From positions 372,001 through 436,000 of the forward strand of contig NC_063435.1 in NCBI RefSeq assembly GCF_020379485.1: a stretch of DNA of 64,000 bases, written 5' to 3'. A program made the translations under genes and the position numbers. Within the stretch, counting starts at the first letter, position 1. Every line of letters starts with the position of its first letter. The notes beneath the pieces are model-generated. The model had not been told where the DNA came from, did no database searches, and was given only the letters and a program-made list of their open reading frames with translations. Positions 10,577 through 22,137 of this stretch are shown here, piece by piece. The stretch comes from Brassica napus (taxonomy: Eukaryota > Streptophyta > Magnoliopsida > Brassicales > Brassicaceae).

Positions 10577-11972
10577 ATCGTTTGTTTCAAAACCATATCT
10601 ATATAATAGTATTTTATATACGTATGTTGAGTAGGTGAGACTTTCACTTTTAACCCTACTAAACCGAATTAGAAACCCTTTTATGTGGAACCCATATACT
10701 TTTTCTAAACATTCCCCGGAACAAATCCTAACTAAATCGAATGAAAGCTGGGAAACAAATTACTTTGGAAAGGTTTCAGAATTGATTTGACAAGTATCAA
10801 ACTATCAATTTGTAGTTGTGTAACTTACAGCAGGAGGGTGCATGTGAACAAATGTCAAAAAAAAAAAAAAATTAGGGAGAAAATGACAAAAAAAAAAAAA
10901 ATTGCAGAGACATACACGTGCAGAAGATATGTCCCCTATGATCACAAAACATGTTTCCCTGTCTCTACCAAAGATACAACCAAAGATGATGGGTTCTAGT
11001 TTTTATGTCTCAATCTCTCTATTGTATACAACTCACTCTGTGTTCACGTGTGTGTTGTATGTGGCTATAGCCACAAACCAAATCTATGCAACGTTACTTT
11101 TTATATTATTCTAATGATCATAATTCTTGTACCTGTGGAGATCTTAGAATTCGTTCAACTATGATGAATATCAATGGAATATACATTGGTTTGGTTTATG
11201 AAATCCCGATATAAAAATCTAACTAGATTTTAATATTAAAATGTTTTAGTTTTGAATTTAAATAACTCGTCGATCGGTTTTAGTTCACTGTATATCGATG
11301 CATTGAGTTGTTCGTTATAAACTAGATAAATGAAGCGTAATTTTTGTTTATAGATTGTTAAATTTTGCTCACGAATGGCATGCTATGATTGTTAATTTGT
11401 TATAAAAAAAAAGGCATGCGATGATGTAGTAAACAAAACATGCTAAAATATTTAGCTAATTACATCTTATAAATACTTTACTTCTGTGATTAGCAACATC
11501 AACACCATTTTGGTGGGGAAAAAATTGTTATCATAAAATGTTATGCATATATTTTTAGTGACTAGCTAGTACAAAAATTAATATATATAGAGAGAATAGA
11601 GACAAATATATAGTAAGATGGCATATATGTATTTCCATAATGGGGTACTAGCTAGCTATATATGGTGACCATAAAGAATCATGCATTGATGTACATCGCA
11701 AAAGACCCAAGCTATCATCATCATTATCACCATATATAGCCACTATCATCATCACCTTCATCACTGTGTTAGTACTATGTTTTCTTTGTAAATTGTTTAA
11801 CACTTCTCTAGAGTATCAACTAAATAGGCTACTTATAGTGGATAATTAGCAAATCATCAGGAAGAAGATACATTTCCATCATTAAAACAAAAACGTAAAC
11901 AAAGGACATAGCATTTGATAATGTAAAATGAAAACATTGGAACATAAATTAAATAACATAAAGTCAATAAAT
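10577..11972. other. Intergenic, AT-rich
   Basis: Downstream flank of SOB5. Near 10857-10905 two runs of about 13 A residues sit in a small duplicated context. ATC/ATG-rich stretches lie near 11710-11760. No gene is supported. Confidence 0.35.
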
Positions 11973-12380
11973 TCAAACAAACCCTTGTCTAACTGCACCA
12001 ACGTAGCTATGAACTGCACTGTAGCTATCATTACCATCATCATGACTATAAACATCATCATTATCATAAGCATCGTCATCATGATTGTTGTTGTGAACCC
12101 TAGTCTCCACCAAAACCATCTCTTCATTAGCCTTCTTCTTTTTCTTTATTGAGTTTTGCTCCTCAGTATCTTGAGGAAGTTTGAGAGTTGATGTCGCTTC
12201 CATGGGACCAGAAGATGCATCAGAGTCCATTGACTCACCACCATCGCTATCCTCGTCATCACCATCTTCATAGTAACAGTCGTCATCAGGATCATGAGAA
12301 TGTGAGGCTAAATACATTGTCCATCCAGATTCACAGCTGCGAGAAACGTCTTCGGTTCCAAAGCTCTTTCCAGACTCCAT
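11973..12380 (-). CDS. SOB5: SOB5/SOFL-family protein
   Basis: Single-exon protein of 135 residues, [20 protein letters not shown]. It carries the two short motifs that define the SOB5-like family: CESGWTMYL (residues 16-24), and a serine/aspartate motif ending DSDASSGP near residues 52-59. The rest is acidic and low complexity ([20 protein letters not shown], then [17 protein letters not shown]). SOB5 and SOFL proteins act in cytokinin-related development; the biochemical role is not established. The upstream region has a TC/TA microsatellite around 12553-12590, probably in the 5' UTR. Ortholog of At5g08150 by order and motifs. An antisense methionine-rich frame is a shadow of the acidic repeats. 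Confidence 0.9.
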   Translation of the reverse strand: MESGKSFGTEDVSRSCESGWTMYLASHSHDPDDDCYYEDGDDEDSDGGESMDSDASSGPMEATSTLKLPQDTEEQNSIKKKKKANEEMVLVETRVHNNNHDDDAYDNDDVYSHDDGNDSYSAVHSYVGAVRQGFV

Positions 12381-15300
12381 TTGTATACAATTACAACTCT
12401 TTTTAGTGGTCTATATAGAAGTGAACCAGAAGAAGCAACAAAGAGACCCAACAAAAGAGACCCACTAGAAAGTAAAAACCCTAAAAGTGAGAGAGAAACC
12501 ACGAGAAGGTGAGATATTAGTATAAACAATCTAACAAGCAAGTATGTGTGTTTGTGAGTCTCTCTCTCTCTCTCTATATATACATAAATGTAAGTGCGTA
12601 TACATATAGCGTGTATGTGTGAAGTGTATGTATGTGCATTTTTGATGATAAAAGACAAGATAAGGAGTTTCTTGAAGAAAAAAAAATTGGAAAAGGGGAA
12701 TATTCTTCCAAGAAATAGAGAAAAATGAAAATTATTTGATTATTTTTGGGGAAATTAGAAGATAATTAGAGGCTGACTTTTATAGATAAGAGGATGAGTT
12801 CATTGAGTTGGGTGGAAGGATAGAGATGGACAAGAGGATGTATTTACAACACCTGAGCATTGCTATTTATCTCTCATCTTCTTTCTGACCAAATAACAGC
12901 TCATAACCTAAATTTTATATACACAAATTAAATAATATAAGACAAACATGAAACATACACATCCAATAATTAATTTTCAATGTATAATATTTTTAACATT
13001 TAAAAATAAAATTAAAGCTTGAAGACACAAAAAAATTTTTGGTGTACAATACTTTTAATTATCAAACACAAATCAACCCATATATAGTTTCGGAATATTG
13101 CTAAATACATGGGTTAGTCTAGATATAAAACCTAAAATATTTTACTCAAGCTAACTAAATTCTCAAAAAAACTATTTTAGTCAAGCTAAATTTGGTGCAT
13201 ATGGATCGGTAATTTTATATCTAATTACCATGACTCACCTAATCAAAAACTATTTTATATCTAACCATGGAAAAGCAACCAGTGAATATTGACCGGTATT
13301 TTTATATATAGCCATGACCCAATATTGATTAGGTCATGGATATAAGAGAAGTGTAAAACCATGATTCAACTAATCAAAAACTATTTTACTCAAGCTAACT
13401 AAATTACCATATATTTTTATAATCATGGCTCTTGTCATCCATGTGTACTCTGGTAGAATTAAAGCTTTAATAAGAATTTGAACACCAAGACACCCTTTGA
13501 TAAGAAAACCTCAGCAAGAATTGAATTAAGAAAACAAAATATGAGAGAGATAGATAGATAGAGAGGGCCATAAATGGAGAGAGTTGATGAGAACAGCAAG
13601 ACTCCAGCTAGAAGCCGTGAAGGAGAGAAAGTGAAGTCTCTTATCTCGCAGAGGTAGTGGTATCTTTTTAATTAATGCAATAACTCTAAACGTCATATCT
13701 TATAAACAAGGTAATTTTAGGTGTCATTGAGTTTGTAATACTGCAAATTAGCCTTTCACATATAGAAAATATGATGTAATATAGAGTTTATAATGATAAT
13801 TAATTCATTTATTTTTGTCGACAAAGTTAAATGCATATTCTTTCTACACACAAAAAAGTGTACTGTAAATAAGGAGTGGAAGATTTACATCAATGATTTG
13901 CGATCATATACAAAACGAGAGCATAGTATGTACACATACAATGTACGAATACTAATCAATGCTATTCTATATTTTAACATGAAAGTGTAGAGGCAACACT
14001 TATAACGAAGGGAAGTGTAAGGAAAGAATGTTTCCAAGCTTTTTTTTATTATGTTTCCATTTTTGCAATCACGAATTGAATCAATATGGTTGGGGAAGAA
14101 AAAATATAATTTAAAGTTAATAAAAGAATAATTATAATCTGGTGAGAAAAATATTGGAAAATGTGTAATGTATACATTAAATAAAGAGTAATAAATATTA
14201 TACTATCCTTGTGACTTGCGCTGTTCTGTCCTTCTTTAATTTACTGATGTTAAAGTCCTTTCTCTTCCTCAAAAAGTTCAAACATCTTTCGCTTGCTTTG
14301 TCACAACAGCAAATTAATATAACATGAAGAAATTTACCTATATCAGGATTTATTTAATTCCATTACTTCTTCACATGCATATTTAGGATTGCAGCTTTAC
14401 AGGCCATCACTCTAATTTCAGTTCATGATCATGTTGTGATGTTGAAGAATTATGGTCTTAATCAGATTTGATAAAAGAAAAAGAGGATATAAGGTCAATT
14501 AAATATATGACTATAACTTTACAAATATTACTATGTTACTTCAAAATGATATTTAATAGGAATAAAATGATCATTGGAGTTTACAAGAGGTACTAATATT
14601 GCTAAATAATTGTGTAATGTTTTCTTTCAACTGAGTTGCGGAATGTTAAAACTTAAAACAGCTTTTACAACGTTCCTGTTAATTGTTATTACTAACAAAA
14701 AAAATCGTTCATAGTTTTTTTTGGGTGTAAATGTTAAGACGTTCATATAGTTATTATAATCATAAGAAATTTGTGTAGTTACTATATAAATTATGTCGTC
14801 GCATACGTTTTTTTATAAAACGATCAATGTTATTGTATTGGTGAACGCTGAAAATATTCTGAATAATGTTATAGCTAAACCTAAATGTCTGAATTTCTTT
14901 ATAGTTTTGTCACTGATATTAGATGCGATTTGGTTTTATTGGTTGGATATTTAAAGTTTCTGAAAATGGAACTATAGAGAGGTGTAGGTATAAGTGTATG
15001 ATCATGATTTTGGTTGTGGGGAACTGGGGAACTGTAGATCTTTTCACTTTAAGAGTTACAGAAGACAGAAGTTACGTTTAAAATAAATAGCGATCAGACA
15101 TTTATCTTCCTGAAAATTGAGTTACGTTCTTTATTTCTTTTGTTTCTTTGAAGTGACTCAAATCTGTAAAAGTAAAAGGTCATACAATGATATATTTTCT
15201 CAATATATATTCATATATAAGGAAATATGTATTACATTTTTTAAAATGGAATAACTCTTTCAACAACATGTTATCAGTATCTACGGCTATGCATTTATGC

Positions 15301-15903
15301 GTACCACTGTACCTAGTGAACAATCCTTTATGCATATCTTAAAATGCACGATGGCCTACACACTTTATATTATTTATACATACATGCATTATATGACAAC
15401 CAAAGATCAACCGATCAAGTTGTTAGTTTTGTAAAAAGAACATCAACTTGTGTGTTCTCCTTGCACTGGTTGAGAATCTTGAGACTAATGCATAAAAATA
15501 TATGGGGAAATGATTTGTACCTAAACAAAGTGGTAACGATGTTTAGAAATTAATATTAAAAATTAAAAAGTACTTATAATTACACAATGTAACAAGATCT
15601 TTCTCTTAATCAGTTAACAGTTTCGTTGGACAACAAGAATACCGTGTGAATTTGATTCATGACAGAAGAAAAAAAAAGTCATGTCTTTAATATTAAAACA
15701 TATTAAGAAATCTGTCTGACAAAATAACATTATTTTAAAATGAAGTCTTACAAATAGATCAAACGAAAAATTTAATGTATTTTAATATGTATCTAATATA
15801 GGATCTTTCAAAATAGCTAAACATATAAATAAAAAGAAAAAGCAATGTATATTAAATCCTTTTTTTCTTTAAACTCTTTAGATTATACCACCGGAGTGAT
15901 GAA
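12381..15903. other. Long intergenic stretch upstream of SOB5
   Basis: About 3.5 kb with no supported gene. Contents are the SOB5 promoter and 5' UTR with a TC/TA microsatellite at about 12553-12590. An irregular repeat zone at 13120-13410 repeats AATCAAAAACTATTTTA and CAAGCTAACTAAATT several times. Long AT-rich DNA follows. Short ORFs here have no homology I recognise. Confidence 0.4.
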
Positions 15904-17785
15904 TCATTTGGTGAACTTTGCGATCAATTTGTCAACGTGGATGATGATATCGTCAATGCGAGGTCGAACCGCAGCCTGAGGTTGCAGCATCCAAGTCACG
16001 AACTGGTGAAGAGCTTCAGGATAAGAAGCCTTTGGTCCAGCCTTTGGCCATTTGATCTTAGCGTTCACGATTGCGAGCTGAAGACTTCCATCAGATTCTT
16101 CAAGTACATATTCAAACGGAGAGACACCGTACCTGCAAAAACCACAAAATGAATATCCAAAACAAAAACTCTTATTTAGTGTAAGAGGGATGATAATCGT
16201 ATTGTACATTATTGCGTATAGTGTGCAGCCTAGTGACCAGATGTCTGTTCTCTCATCAATATCAGCATGGCTTGGGCAATCCCAGAGCTCGGGAGCTCTA
16301 AAAGGTGCTGAAGAATGTTCAGCTGTCCATTCCTGTTAAAGTCGAGAGAACATGAAGAATATTCACAAGTCCATGATTAATAAGACATGGAATATATATA
16401 AATAATACAGAGTAGTAGTATGAATAAGGGATGGATATAGATAGGGACCTGTAACTGTAAGGCCTCTTGACGGGAGCGGATTTGCTTCCGTGCTGGACGA
16501 GCACTCCCAAAGTCCATCAAAATCGCAAGAGGAGTCTGTCCTTTCCTACGCGTTAACAGCACGTTTCCAGGTTTGACATCGTTGTGAGCATATGGTGGCT
16601 CCAGAGAGTGCATGTGTTTGAGTCCATCACAAAGCTGCAGTGGAATAGCTCTAGGTAATCAAAACACTTGCAATTCACGACTAATCATTCAATAAATCTT
16701 ATACTTCTAGTCACACAATCAATCACATGGTTCTAAATATATACTACAACAGCATAACGTAATAGATAGTTTAGAAACTAACAAGCTAGGTAACAAAAAC
16801 TAAATATGGATTTAAAAAGAGCGGTTGATACCTGACGAAATATTTGCAAGACATCAGTTGTTGAGAAAGTTTCCTTTTTAGCCTTCATCGCTGTGGAATT
16901 ATCCAGCAAGGTCCCATCCAGGTGAACTGGAAATAGCAAGAAGGCCTCGTGTTTCCCAGCTCCCTCTTGACCACCCTAAACAGATCAAAAGCAACACACT
17001 TTCAAAACCAGACTTCACATGACAAGTATTCAACAAACATGAATTTTAAAACAGAGCTTATCTATCTACCTTAACAGGAATAATGGCATGATCAAGGAGA
17101 GGAAGCAGATTAGGGTGGCTGAACAAGGACGAAACACGAATCTCCTCCCGCACAAGTTCCAGCTGCTCCTTGTTCTGAATCAGAACTTTCTTCATCGCAT
17201 AAGTTCCATCATCTACAATGAAAATCACATATAGGAAAAATAATCCTTAGTCATGACAAATGACAAACCAATCTCAAGGATCAAAAGATCCAAAGTCAAA
17301 TCTATATGAAAGTGGATTCACTGTAATGCCTATCATCTACAATCAACTACAGAATCTCAGATGCGCCACGGATCTCACTATACACAAGATCGAAACAAGA
17401 TTCAACGATTCCGAGCCTAAACCAAGCACATACGATCTCTACATTGATTCAATTTGATTCCTATAACAATCTCTACCTGACACGAACGATCTCTATCAGA
17501 TCCAATCGATATAACAACGCAGATAAAGGAATATCGAATCATCAATCACGATCCAGAGAGAAATGATCAGTAGCAGCACTAACCGGAGAGGTGAGCTGGA
17601 TCCTTGACTTTCGACGCCAAACCGCCACCGGACGCAGCGTCGGCGACGATCTCCTTAACCAGAAACACGAACGCGAAGCCGCCTTCGCCGAGCTGCCTCA
17701 CGATCCTGAAACGGTTCTCATTGATCCACACGTCGCCTCCGCCGGAGTCGTAAAGCGCGTTCAATCCCGAAAACGAACAGCCCAT
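15904..17785 (-). CDS. Serine/threonine protein kinase, NAK/STK16-like (PK3)
   Basis: Six exons, complement of 17584..17785, 17070..17212, 16832..16975, 16449..16634, 16208..16332 and 15904..16132, giving 342 residues. The N-terminus MGCSFSG suits N-myristoylation at Gly2 and palmitoylation at Cys3, so membrane anchoring is likely. Kinase motifs in order: glycine loop LGEGGFAFVFLV (about 31-42), catalytic Lys in YAMKKV, helix-C Glu in LVREEIRV, catalytic loop AHNDVKPGNVLL, metal site DFG in LMDFGSA, and APE in FRAPELWD. The catalytic loop reads HND where most kinases have HRD. The catalytic Asp is kept. Nearest human type is STK16/MPSK1. Ortholog of At5g08160. Confidence 0.94.
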
Positions 17786-18093
17786 ACTTGATTCGTTTGG
17801 ATCTGGTGAAGATTTACACAATTCGGAGGATCCTTCAGATTCGCATTCTCCAGATCTCGAGTTTTGGAGGTGAAGCGTTCATGTCAGCTTATACGAGCAG
17901 TTTTCACTCAATTTATTAATTGAATAATTAATTAGTTGCAGTTTAGCTAATTGGTTCGGTTAAAAACCACTAATCTCGAGAGGAATGGTTTGATAAGATT
18001 AATAGGTTCAACCGTTAAACCGATCAAATACATTAATTTTTAGTCAACGATTTACAAAAACCCGATCCATAAATTGTGATCGTAATTGCCTTA
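17786..18093. other. PK3 5' flank
   Basis: Promoter and 5' UTR of the kinase gene. It ends at a MITE boundary near 18094. No further feature seen. Confidence 0.35.
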
Positions 18094-18470
18094 CAATCAG
18101 TGTTTTTAAAACCGGACCGAAAGTTCTGAACCGGATAATTTTTGAGTCACGGTTTAATATGATTCGATCGGATCTAATCTGGTTTAATAATCTAGTTTAA
18201 TATATTTTTAGTGTGTAGATTTAATAATTAAAATATAAATGAATTTAAAACATAAAAATTTATAAATATAAACTAGTTTTATGTTTATATGCATAATTTA
18301 GAGATTTTTGATAGTTTTAATGGTTTTTATCAGTTTAATAACTCTGAAATCTAATCTAACGTAATCAGTTTATGGTCAAACTAATTATTAGATTTAATCC
18401 GGCTATAAGACGGTTCATGATCAAATCCTGATCAACTATAGGATCGGTCTGGTTTTAACAATACTGATTG
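18094..18470. mobile_element. MITE with CAATCAGT terminal inverted repeats
   Basis: The left end CAATCAGTGTTTTTAAAACC is matched at the right end, on the opposite strand, by CAATCAGTATTGTTAAAACC (18 of 20). GCCTTA flanks both sides, at about 18088-18093 and 18472-18477, suggesting a target duplication. About 377 bp, AT-rich and non-coding. It sits between the converging 3' side of NHP2 and the 5' side of PK3. Confidence 0.55.
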
Positions 18471-18687
18471 GGCCTTAACACAGTTTCTTTTTGATGTTTT
18501 TGCACCTAGCAAATAGAATAAGTATTATCTTTGGGCCTTAATACTGTTTCTTTATGGATGTTTTGGCAGCTGGCGACTAGAATATAGAATTATTATCCCA
18601 GGCTTTAATATCTCATCATATTCATTAAGCAACAAAACCACAGACACAAACACAAACACATGTTCTTTGATACTAGTTCCTAATCAA

Positions 18688-20313
18688 TCAAATTACAGAA
18701 GTTGAAAGCTCTTTAACATCGTCAGCTACTTGTTCGTAGTCTGACTTCAACTTTTGGAGATCTTCTGCACTTAGCTCTCCTTTAGCCGGTTTAAGCATGA
18801 CCAAAACACAGCAAGTTGGTCGTTTAGTGGCACCGGCTTGGGCAAGATCCTGCATTGCACAAAACATACTTAGACCTGAGACAAAAGCCATAAGACTATA
18901 GAATCTACAGTTTAAGGAAGAACATTAAACTTACTTCTTTAGATGGTACGTAGACGTAAGGAATGCCAGCTTCCTCACACAAGATTGGAACATGGGTGAT
19001 AACATCAATGGGAGAAATGTTTCCAGCTATAACACATATTCTGCACAAAGAGCACAACAATCTATTAGTACAACACAAACCGTAGGAACAAAAAGTTGCA
19101 TCAAAGAACCTAAACATACAAGAGAATGTGGGTTTAAACCAGGCCCGCAAATCAAAGAAGTTTTCAGAGAGGGCACAGACATTTCAAACCCCATGATTCA
19201 GTTTCCGTGTACAGTACCATGCTACATTCATTCTATTTAATCCAGAGCATCGGCTTAATTGTACACGGATCACACATAAACATAAAGAACAAGCCAATGA
19301 TCATCAAGAACACAAAAACCAAATTGCCAAACATAAATCACAAGCAAAAACAAACGAGTGTGGATATCAACCAGGCCCTCTAATCAAAGAAAAAACTCAG
19401 AGAGGGCAGACATGTCAATCCGCAGCAAAGCTCAGTTTACGTGCACAGTACCATGCTACCTTCATCTAGTTCATCCAGAGCATCGGCTTAGTTGTACACG
19501 AATCATATAAATACAAACCATAACCTTTATCAAACAAACACACAACCATAAACAAATTAAAGAAAAATACTAATAGAAATCAACCATAGTTATAGTTTGT
19601 CTAAACCAAGATAAGAATGTGGATCTAAACCAGGCCGTCTCATCAAAAGATAATTCAAAGATGGCAGACATGTCGATCCATAGTTCACTTTCCGTGTACA
19701 GTACCATGCTACATTCATATTTTTTTAATCCAGAGCATCGGCTTAATTGTACACGGATTATACATTATAACAGATTCAATTACAATACATTTTCAGACAG
19801 CATTGTACTAACAAATAAACAAGACAGAGATATGTAATGTGGATCTAAACCAGGCCGTCTAATCATATATTTAACTCAGAGATGGCAGACATGTCGATCC
19901 ATAAGTTCACTTTTCGTGTACAGTACCATGCTACATTCATTATTTATAATCCAGAGCATCGGCTTAGTTGTACACGGATCACACTATAACATTATCATGA
20001 CGCATTCAACACGCAAGAGATTACATTTAAAAATGAATACTAACCCTTTCTGGCCACGTCTGATGCTCTTCACCACTTCCTTAACGCCTCTCTTCAAGCA
20101 TTTCTTACCAGCAGCTGTTGACAGTGAACAGAACAATAAACCTCAGACAAAGCTAACAGTAGAAGTTAGATTCGGATTGGTACCTTTTTGAATGAGTTTG
20201 AAAGTCCTCTTCTGGAGCTTCTTTCCGGCGAGAGGTTTAGCTATGGGAGCGAGGGAGATGACCTTCTTCTTCTCCTTTTGGATCGACTTCTCTGCTTCTG
20301 TATCGCTTCCCAT
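18688..20313 (-). CDS. NHP2: H/ACA ribonucleoprotein subunit NHP2 (L7Ae family)
   Basis: Core protein of H/ACA snoRNPs, which pseudouridylate rRNA and snRNA in the nucleolus. Four exons, complement of 20184..20313, 20045..20114, 18935..19040 and 18688..18849, give 155 residues, the family length. A lysine-rich N-terminus is followed by the L7Ae/L30e fold. Signature stretches are AAGKKCLKRGVKEVVKSIRR, CVIAGNISPIDVITHVPILC and GIPYVYVPSKEDLAQAGATK. It ends VKELSTSVI. Intron 2 (19041-20044) is long and carries four snoRNA-like repeats on the same strand. The upstream region holds telo-boxes and TGGGCY boxes as in ribosomal-protein genes. Ortholog of At5g08180. Confidence 0.95.
19124..19271 (-). 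ncRNA. Putative intronic H/ACA snoRNA, copy A
   Basis: The most 3' of four related units in NHP2 intron 2. Read on the host strand it starts GATCCGTGTACA and folds as a 5' hairpin closed by CGTGTACA/TGTACACG. A hinge follows, then a 3' hairpin closed by TGGGGTTT/AAACCCA (one bulged G), then ACA plus three bases (TTC). The closing stem differs from copies C and D but still pairs, which is compensatory change. The hinge lacks a perfect ANANNA H box. Confidence 0.6.
19356..19504 (-). ncRNA. Putative intronic H/ACA snoRNA, copy B
   Basis: Same layout as the other copies: 5' hairpin with CGTGTACA against TGTGCACG (one G-U wobble), 3' hairpin closed by GGAT/ATCC, then ACA-CTC. The upper stem of the 3' hairpin, GCCCTCT/AGAGGGC, pairs perfectly here. 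Pocket sequences ACTAAGCC and GACATGTCT are conserved with the other copies, while the flanking spacer is not. Confidence 0.6.
19615..19760 (-). ncRNA. Putative intronic H/ACA snoRNA, copy C
   Basis: Closest relative of copy D. 5' hairpin CGTGTACA/TGTACACG, 3' hairpin TGGATC/GATCCA, then ACA-TTC. The 5' pocket reads ATTAAGCC. The internal loops differ from D, which argues for an older duplication with selection on the stems and pockets. Confidence 0.6.
19835..19980 (-). ncRNA. Putative intronic H/ACA snoRNA, copy D
   Basis: First unit in transcription order, about 146 nt. 5' hairpin closed by CGTGTACA/TGTACACG with pocket ACTAAGCC on the 5' side and GGTAC on the 3' side. The hinge GAAAAGTGAAC follows. 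The 3' hairpin is closed by TGGATC/GATCCA with pocket GACATGTCT and CTGGTTTA. It ends ACA-TTA. The 13-nt spacing from upper stem to ACA is close to the 14-16 nt rule for H/ACA guides. Confidence 0.62.
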
Positions 20314-20365
20314 GTTTTTAGCTATAACAAGCAATATGAAATGAGTAAGGAGTGGCGGAAACAAG

Positions 20366-20468
20366 TAGGGTTTAAGGGTTTTATAGAATGAGCAGAAGAA
20401 AACATAATTATTGGAAACCCTAAATTCATATGGGCTTGCAAAGTAAGTTGTATGTTGATTATTGGGCC
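20366..20468. promoter_or_regulatory. NHP2 promoter: telo-boxes and site II boxes
   Basis: Within 160 bp upstream of the NHP2 start codon are TAGGGTTT (20366-20373), AAACCCTAA (20415-20423), TGGGCT (20431-20436) and TGGGCC (20463-20468). The telo-box plus TGGGCY combination is the known promoter signature of plant ribosomal and nucleolar protein genes. Confidence 0.6.
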
Positions 20469-20639
20469 TTGATACAGAATGTCTGCATCTTTTCTATATT
20501 TTACATTTCACTCCCTATAGTTTACAGTATTTAGAAATATCACATGTAATTCCGTTAAATGACATCTGACCTCTTTTTATTTTTTTTTCCTGGTATGCAA
20601 CTATTTAGAGGAATAAAAAAATAGGATGAAATGTAGATA

Positions 20640-21981
20640 AGATGGAATAGTAGGGGTGGGTAAAAAAACCGAACCGAACCAAACCGAATCCAAACCGACC
20701 CAACCGAGTCCAAACCACTTTGCTTTTATATTTTTATTGTGTGTTTGGTTTTACAAACATATGATTTAGTGTCTAATGATGATTTGTTTATGTTTTTACA
20801 AATTATATTTTTGTAACTAAACTATAACAAAACTAAAAAATCAAAGAACTAAATAAACACAAACAAGACCATATTAAACTAAACAGAACATACACCAAAC
20901 CGAACATAAACCAAACCTAACACAAACCAAATTTGGATTGACTTTGGTTATAGTTTTCTTAGATCCAATTAAACCAAATGGTTCATACTTCCATCCTATT
21001 GTTATTCTGGTGATACATCTATTTGATTGGTAAGTAAGTGAGATGAATATGAAATTACATAACCTTAAACGTTTGACTAACAAACATTCTTTAGTTGAAT
21101 TGAATTTTCACACAAGTCACATTAATAATAATGTACAAATCCTATGAAGATGCAAAACAAGATAGCAGAAATCAGAAAAAGAGAACACCATTCTCCCCAC
21201 TTCTTCTGTTCACAAGGTAGAAAGAAACATATTACTAGAACAGTACCACCTCAAAAGCCTGGCGCCACTAACACTTTTCAGAGTGAATTTGATTCTTGCT
21301 GATGAACATTTTTAACACCAAATCAGCTCTCAACAGTAGCTACGCTTCATCAACAAGAACTTACTGCCATGGCTTCAAATGGGCATTCTGATCACTGCAA
21401 TTTGATTCACTAGAAGAAAAAGATCAACCAAATAGGAGAGAAACTAAGATATAAATGCCATAAACAAGGGTTCACAATATTGTATGAAGTAATGATGAAT
21501 AAATGTGTGTTTGCAAGCATTCATCACTTTATGAAACAAATAGATTGGATCATGCATAATTACACCGCAAGGTTCTAAAAGGAACAAAGTTACAAGGTAA
21601 TATTGTATGCGGTAAAAGAGCTGAACTAGAGAATCCATGCAATACATGGAACCAAAACAGAAAACACTATCAGAAGTCCATTGTTCGGTCAGAGTCAGAC
21701 CAATAAAGGAACCTACAAGATGAATCATCATAAGCAATACCAAGATTCTTCTCTCCCGAAAGAATCCTAAGTTTCCTTTTTGTTATTTTAGCAAACTCCT
21801 GATCCACTTGGTAGTAGTAAGTGAAAGCAAAAAGCATATCAGTCAACTAAAAACATATATGTATCCTCAGTTAACAAACAAACAAAAATAATGGGAAACT
21901 AAACAGACTATTACCAGAAACAGTATTCAATGTATCTATGATCCTATGAACTAAAAAACAAGGATTCAAAAGTGATTGACT
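20640..21981. other. Intergenic with degenerate MITE; pri-miR162a 3' region
   Basis: 20655-21000 contains GGGTGGGT followed by repeated AACCGAACCGAACC-type phrases, a common degenerate Brassicaceae MITE. The remainder up to 21981 probably includes the 3' part of the pri-miR162a transcript, which in Arabidopsis is long and spliced. I cannot place its end from sequence alone. Confidence 0.35.
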
Positions 21982-22120
21982 AGTGAAGAGGCAACCGCTG
22001 GATGCAGAGGTTTATCGATCTGTTCATGCTTTTAATCTCTTTCCAACAACAACAAACAACCAAAAAAAAAAAAATCCACAGGAAGAGATCGATGAACCGC
22101 TGCCTCCAGCGACTTTCACT
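21982..22120 (-). ncRNA. MIR162A: MIR162A microRNA precursor hairpin
   Basis: The minus strand contains mature miR162a-3p exactly, as complement(21998..22018), sequence TCGATAAACCTCTGCATCCA plus a final G. The other arm holds the 5p strand as complement(22087..22108), TGGAGGCAGCGGTTCATCGA plus TC. The lower stem continues beyond the duplex (AGTGAA... against ...TTCACT). miR162 targets DCL1 mRNA, forming a feedback loop on microRNA biogenesis in plants. Position between NHP2 and the DR1 relic matches At5g08185. A transposon lies about 20-30 bp upstream of the hairpin base. Confidence 0.97.
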
Positions 22121-22137
22121 CTTTTAATTAAATTGAA

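Noticed and set aside
11882..12127. Methionine/isoleucine-rich frame opposite and overlapping SOB5
   Set aside because: It is the shadow of Asp/His-rich acidic codons of SOB5 read in another frame.
19124..19980. Plus-strand reading of the NHP2 intron repeats as small ORFs or an opposite-strand RNA
   Set aside because: Short frames are not conserved among copies. The ACA box directly after a closed stem exists in all four copies only on the host strand, although one upper stem pairs slightly better (G-U) on the plus strand.
20655..21000. Telomere-like AACCGAACC repeats as an interstitial telomere
   Set aside because: The phrases are AACCGAACC and AAACCAAACC, not TTTAGGG arrays, and match the common MITE-type end seen again at 60.5-61.1 kb.
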